A program made the translations under genes and the position numbers. A stretch of DNA of 64,000 nucleotides from Frondihabitans sp. Leaf304 (GTDB lineage: Bacteria; Actinomycetota; Actinomycetes; Actinomycetales; Microbacteriaceae). How positions within the stretch are numbered: position 1 is the stretch's first letter; each line of letters starts with the position of its first letter. The notes under the pieces are model-generated. The model was not told the DNA's origin and ran no database searches. It worked only from the letters and a program-made list of their open reading frames with translations. Positions 61,440 to 64,000 of the stretch are shown here, in pieces. The stretch lies in the NCBI RefSeq assembly GCF_001423105.1, contig NZ_LMNV01000002.1:1406131-1470130 (forward strand), in the 5' to 3' direction.

Positions 61440-62353
61440 GCGATGAGAGGGCGCAGGGTCTTCTGAGCGATGCGGAGACCCTCGGTGATCTTGGCGTCCG
61501 AGCCACCCCACAGCGGGTCTTCGTGCTCGACCGAGAGGGTTCCGTCGAAGCCTGCCTCGTAGAGTCGGTCGACCACGTGGGGCCAGTCGACGGTTCCGCG
61601 ACCGGGCACCCGGAAGCGCCACCAGCCCATCTCCCAGGGGTTGTCGCCCTTATCGACCTTGCCGAAGAAGCCGTACTGGTTGCGTTTCTCCGGAAACAGC
61701 TCCAGGTCTTTCGCCTGCGCGTGAACGATGTGCTCGGCGAACGGGAGGATCGTTTCCAGGGGGTCGATCCCGATCCAGGTGAGGTGCGAAGGATCCCAGT
61801 TGAGGCCGAAGCCGAGCCCCGTCACCCAGTCCCAGAGCTCCGGGCTATAGGCGATGTTGCCCGGGTAACCGTCAGGGTGCCAGCCTTCCATCACGCAGTT
61901 CTCGATGATGAGCTTGACCCCGCGCTCTCCGGCGTAGTCGACGAGTTCGGGCAGCACCCGAGAGCCCTCGACCATGTTCTCTTTGACGCTCTTCGAGTTG
62001 TCGCGGCCGATGAACGTGCCGACGTAGGGCACGCCCAGTTTGGCAGCGGCGTCGACGGAATGCTTCAAGTGCGTGCGCACGGCCTCGCGAGTGTCGAGAT
62101 CCTGGTGCAGATTGTTCTCATAGTACGCAAGGGCACTGATCTCGAGACCGGTGCGATCAAGGATCTCGCGGGTCTGAGCCGCATCGTCGTCGGTGAAAGT
62201 CGCGACCGGCAGATGAGACGCCTCGAATTCGCGACCTCCGACCTTGGGCCAGACTGCGACCTCGAGTCGCTCGTATCCGGTGTCTCGAGCAAACGTGGCG
62301 ATCTTGTCGAGAGACCAGTCCGGCAGGCAGGCGGTCAGCATTCCGAGTTTCAC
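61430..62353 (-). CDS. Sugar phosphate isomerase/epimerase (IolE-like)
   Basis: 307 residues, TIM barrel of the AP-endonuclease-2 type: KLGMLTACLPDWSLDK, IIENCVMEG, LNWDPSHLTW, VHAQAKDLE and LSVEHEDP provide the Glu/Asp/His metal ligands. The DPSHLTW and EHEDP motifs fit inosose isomerase/xylose-isomerase-like proteins. It follows a Gfo/Idh dehydrogenase gene by 138 bp on the same strand, a common pair in inositol or rare sugar degradation. Its end overlaps the DUF559 gene tail by 10 bp. Confidence 0.92.
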   Translation of the reverse strand: MKLGMLTACLPDWSLDKIATFARDTGYERLEVAVWPKVGGREFEASHLPVATFTDDDAAQTREILDRTGLEISALAYYENNLHQDLDTREAVRTHLKHSVDAAAKLGVPYVGTFIGRDNSKSVKENMVEGSRVLPELVDYAGERGVKLIIENCVMEGWHPDGYPGNIAYSPELWDWVTGLGFGLNWDPSHLTWIGIDPLETILPFAEHIVHAQAKDLELFPEKRNQYGFFGKVDKGDNPWEMGWWRFRVPGRGTVDWPHVVDRLYEAGFDGTLSVEHEDPLWGGSDAKITEGLRIAQKTLRPLIAHE

Positions 62354-62427
62354 GCATTCTCCAATTCAGGTGTGCCGACCGGGGTCGGCTGGGTGTGGCT
62401 GCCACGATCGGCGGGTGCCGCTGACGG

Positions 62428-62465
62428 GGTGGCAGGGTGCAATGACGGTGGCAGGGTGCAATGAC
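62428..62465. repeat. Perfect 19-bp tandem duplication
   Basis: GGTGGCAGGGTGCAATGAC occurs twice head to tail in the gap between the Gfo/Idh and IolE-like genes. Confidence 0.9.
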
Positions 62466-62491
62466 AGCTGCAGGCTGCCTGCGCCGAGGGT

Positions 62492-63646
62492 TCAGCCTTC
62501 GGTGAGCACCGGGGATGCCTCGGCGATCGACGTCCACGACGACGACTCGGCACTGTCGAGGACGGCGTCGATAATGCGTGCGGCGCGCAGACCATCCGTG
62601 AATGTCGGAAGCCCGTCGGGAGCCTCGCCCCGAACAGCGGCGTACGTGTCGGCCAGGAACGCCGAGAACGCGTCGGGGTAGCCCTGCGGGTGACCCGATG
62701 GCACTCGATTGAGACGAGCCTGATCAGGATCCGGCACACCCTCTGCACGGTGCAGGAGCATGGTGCCCGATTCCGTCCCCAACCACACCGTCTCGGGGTT
62801 CTCCTGATCGAAGACCGCGGAGGCCTTCGATCCGTCGACCTCGACCCAGAGCCGGTTCTTCCGGCCGGCAGAGACCTGCGAGATGACAGTGTTGGCGACT
62901 CCTCCGGAGGCTGTCTTGAAAGTCACGATGGCCGCGTCTTCGGTCGTCACCGGCATGACCTCGGAGGACGACGACCGCTCGGCGCCGAAGGAGGGGCCGC
63001 TCGGAACAGGTCGCTCGGCATAGACGACCGTCGTGGTCGCCGACACCGCCACGAACCGCTCGCCCGAGATGAACTCGGCGAGATCGCACCAGTGCGATCC
63101 GATGTCGGCAAATGCACGAGATCGACCACCGACCGCGGCGTCCACCCGCCACGACGACGATTCAGGATCGAGCAGCCAGTCTTGGAGATAGGAGCCGTGA
63201 ACGAGATGCACATCGCCCAGCTCACCTGCGAGTCGTCGCGCACGAAGCTCTCGCACCATGGGGTGATAGCGGTAGGCAAACGGAACGGTGGCGACAACCC
63301 CCGCGGCAGTAGCGGCTTCGGCGAGCACCGCGGCCTCCTCGGCAGTCATCGCCAACGGCTTCTCGCAGACGACATTGACGCCGGCGTCGATGGCTTGGAG
63401 GGCGTAGTCGAAGTGCGAGCCGTTAGGAGTGCAGATCTGCACGACGTCGGGTGAGTCGGCGAGAAGCTCGTCAAAGGTGGCGTAACCGCTGGCAACGCCC
63501 CATTCTGCGGCGAACTCGGCCGAGCGAGCCGCACTCGACCCGAGGACCCCGATCACTTCGGCACCGGCATCTCGGGCGGCACGGCGGTGGACCGCGCCGA
63601 TCATGCCCGTGCCGACGATGGCGACGCGCAGAGAGGAGGGAGCCAT
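62492..63646 (-). CDS. Gfo/Idh/MocA-family oxidoreductase
   Basis: 384 residues from ATG 63646 with AAGGA upstream. NAD-binding start VAIVGTGMIGAVHRRAA, catalytic Lys in VVCEKPLAM, and a second beta-sheet domain with DIGSHWCDLAEF. Oxidises or epimerises sugars and cyclitols. A near-consensus promoter precedes it, and the IolE-like gene follows, so the two form a sugar/inositol-type catabolic operon. Substrate not readable. Confidence 0.94.
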   Translation of the reverse strand: MAPSSLRVAIVGTGMIGAVHRRAARDAGAEVIGVLGSSAARSAEFAAEWGVASGYATFDELLADSPDVVQICTPNGSHFDYALQAIDAGVNVVCEKPLAMTAEEAAVLAEAATAAGVVATVPFAYRYHPMVRELRARRLAGELGDVHLVHGSYLQDWLLDPESSSWRVDAAVGGRSRAFADIGSHWCDLAEFISGERFVAVSATTTVVYAERPVPSGPSFGAERSSSSEVMPVTTEDAAIVTFKTASGGVANTVISQVSAGRKNRLWVEVDGSKASAVFDQENPETVWLGTESGTMLLHRAEGVPDPDQARLNRVPSGHPQGYPDAFSAFLADTYAAVRGEAPDGLPTFTDGLRAARIIDAVLDSAESSSWTSIAEASPVLTEG

Positions 63647-63680
63647 GGAAATCCTTCATTCGTTGAACGGTCTCGAGTCG

Positions 63681-63709
63681 ATCTAACCGGGACTTCTGCC
63701 GACTGTCAA
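63681..63709 (-). promoter_or_regulatory. Sigma-70-type promoter of the Gfo/Idh operon
   Basis: On the minus strand, TTGACA (63709-63704), a 17-bp spacer, then TTAGAT (63686-63681); the start codon is 35 bp further. The best-matching promoter in the window. Confidence 0.8.
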
Positions 63710-63752
63710 TCAAAAGTCCTCACTATCGCGCCGTAAGTCGGATCACCGGCGT

Positions 63753-63792
63753 CTAAAAAAGAAGCGCCCACCGCCACGAGGGCGATGGGCGC
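63753..63792 (-). terminator. Rho-independent terminator of sodA
   Basis: Minus-strand stem GCGCCCATCGCC/GGCGGTGGGCGC (one mismatch, 5-nt loop) followed by TTCTTTTTTA, 16 bp after the sodA stop. Confidence 0.92.
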
Positions 63793-63807
63793 ACAGCACA
63801 GCGGGTC

Positions 63808-64000
63808 TTAGAAGACGAGGAGGCCGTCGGTTTTGGTGGTCGCGGCGGTGTAGCGGGTCTGGACGTTCTCCCACGAGACGATGTTCCAGAACGCTTTGAC
63901 GTAGTCGGCGCGGACGTTCTGGTAGTCGAGGTAGTAGGCGTGCTCCCACACGTCGAGCATCAGCAGCGGCACGAGGCCGAAGGGCACGTTGCCCTGCTGG
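63808..64000 (-). CDS. sodA: Fe/Mn superoxide dismutase, C-terminal part
   Basis: The last 63 codons before the TAA at 63808: [20 protein letters not shown] then [19 protein letters not shown]. The metal-binding Asp and His are in LDVWEHAYY, unchanged. It dismutates superoxide in the cytoplasm. The 5' part lies beyond the window, so metal preference cannot be judged. A classical terminator follows the gene. Confidence 0.97.
   Translation of the reverse strand, partial: QQGNVPFGLVPLLMLDVWEHAYYLDYQNVRADYVKAFWNIVSWENVQTRYTAATTKTDGLLVF

Noticed and set aside
225..62732. GGATCC excess explained by a restriction-modification system in the window
   Set aside because: No DNA methyltransferase or restriction enzyme gene was seen. 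The DUF559-domain protein is not evidence for that specificity.
63162..63229. TCAGG with CCTGC at 68 bp inside the Gfo/Idh gene, and similar one-mismatch pairs at 61321, 53705 and 25491
   Set aside because: With one arm mismatched these can arise by chance in GC-rich coding DNA, so they were not counted.
1..64000. tRNA, rRNA, prophage or integrative element
   Set aside because: No cloverleaf-like or rRNA sequence, integrase, recombinase or phage structural gene was recognised on either strand.

Overview
The window is 64 kb of very GC-rich DNA. Codon use, leaderless and GTG starts, a CarD protein, fused ABC exporters, AbiEi/DUF559 proteins and many Microbacteriaceae-type families suggest an actinobacterium, probably in or near Microbacteriaceae. 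No rRNA, tRNA, insertion sequence, prophage or CRISPR array was seen. Genes are dense (about 86% coding) and mostly ordinary; the most unusual content is in the intergenic DNA.

Layout. 1-2.8 kb: arabinoside operon (GH51 arabinofuranosidase, LacI repressor, start of an aldose epimerase) with two operator palindromes. 2.9-3.9 kb: a large intergenic repeat block. 3.9-12.2 kb: carD, a Tat-lipoprotein flavin amine oxidase whose domain order is circularly permuted, a Pr6Pr membrane protein, a divergent MarR/membrane-protein pair, a GT39 glycosyltransferase and an FMN reductase. 12.3-14.9 kb: a yybP-ykoY (Mn2+) riboswitch, a CaCA cation exchanger and a DtxR/MntR regulator. 15-22 kb: MFS pump, mobA, DUF6457, moeA, fdhD and an FdhF/YdeP molybdo-oxidoreductase on one strand. 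22.3-25.1 kb: PIG-V-like mannosyltransferase, aldo/keto reductase and a small protein. 25.2-30.3 kb: a histidine kinase, response regulator and 4-Cys exported protein, divergent from a secreted S53 peptidase. 30.4-35.7 kb: TetR, small membrane proteins, fabF and MarR. 35.7-39.6 kb: a 1286-residue fused heterodimer-type ABC exporter. 40-45.5 kb: two luciferase-like monooxygenases, a 2-hydroxyacid dehydrogenase with an FAH hydrolase, a VOC protein and an unknown. 45.6-49.6 kb: fructose PTS operon (fruR-fruK-fruA). 50-55.9 kb: NAD operon (nrtR-nadA-nadB-nadC-nadS) with NrtR operators. 56-58.5 kb: esterase, aroE, aroD. 58.7-60 kb: ArsR and a CDF metal exporter. 60.4-63.6 kb: an AbiEi/DUF559 protein and an IolE/Gfo-Idh sugar catabolic pair. 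63.8 kb to the end: the 3' end of sodA.

Main discovery. At least 34 places in the window carry an inverted pair of half-sites, GCGCNNNTCAGG and its complement CCTGANNNGCGC, whose outer TCAGG-to-CCTGA span is always 67-69 bp although the sequence between them varies widely. They sit singly or in tandem clusters (periods about 104, 125, 141 and 144 bp) in nearly every larger intergenic gap, and once inside a histidine kinase/response regulator junction. The half-site centres are 62-64 bp apart, close to six helical turns. This looks like a geometry-selected element family (protein-binding pair or miniature palindromic repeat) that I do not recognise. It is accompanied by a roughly three-fold excess of the palindrome GGATCC (73 copies by hand count), most marked between genes. 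Counts and coordinates were made by eye and need a computed check.
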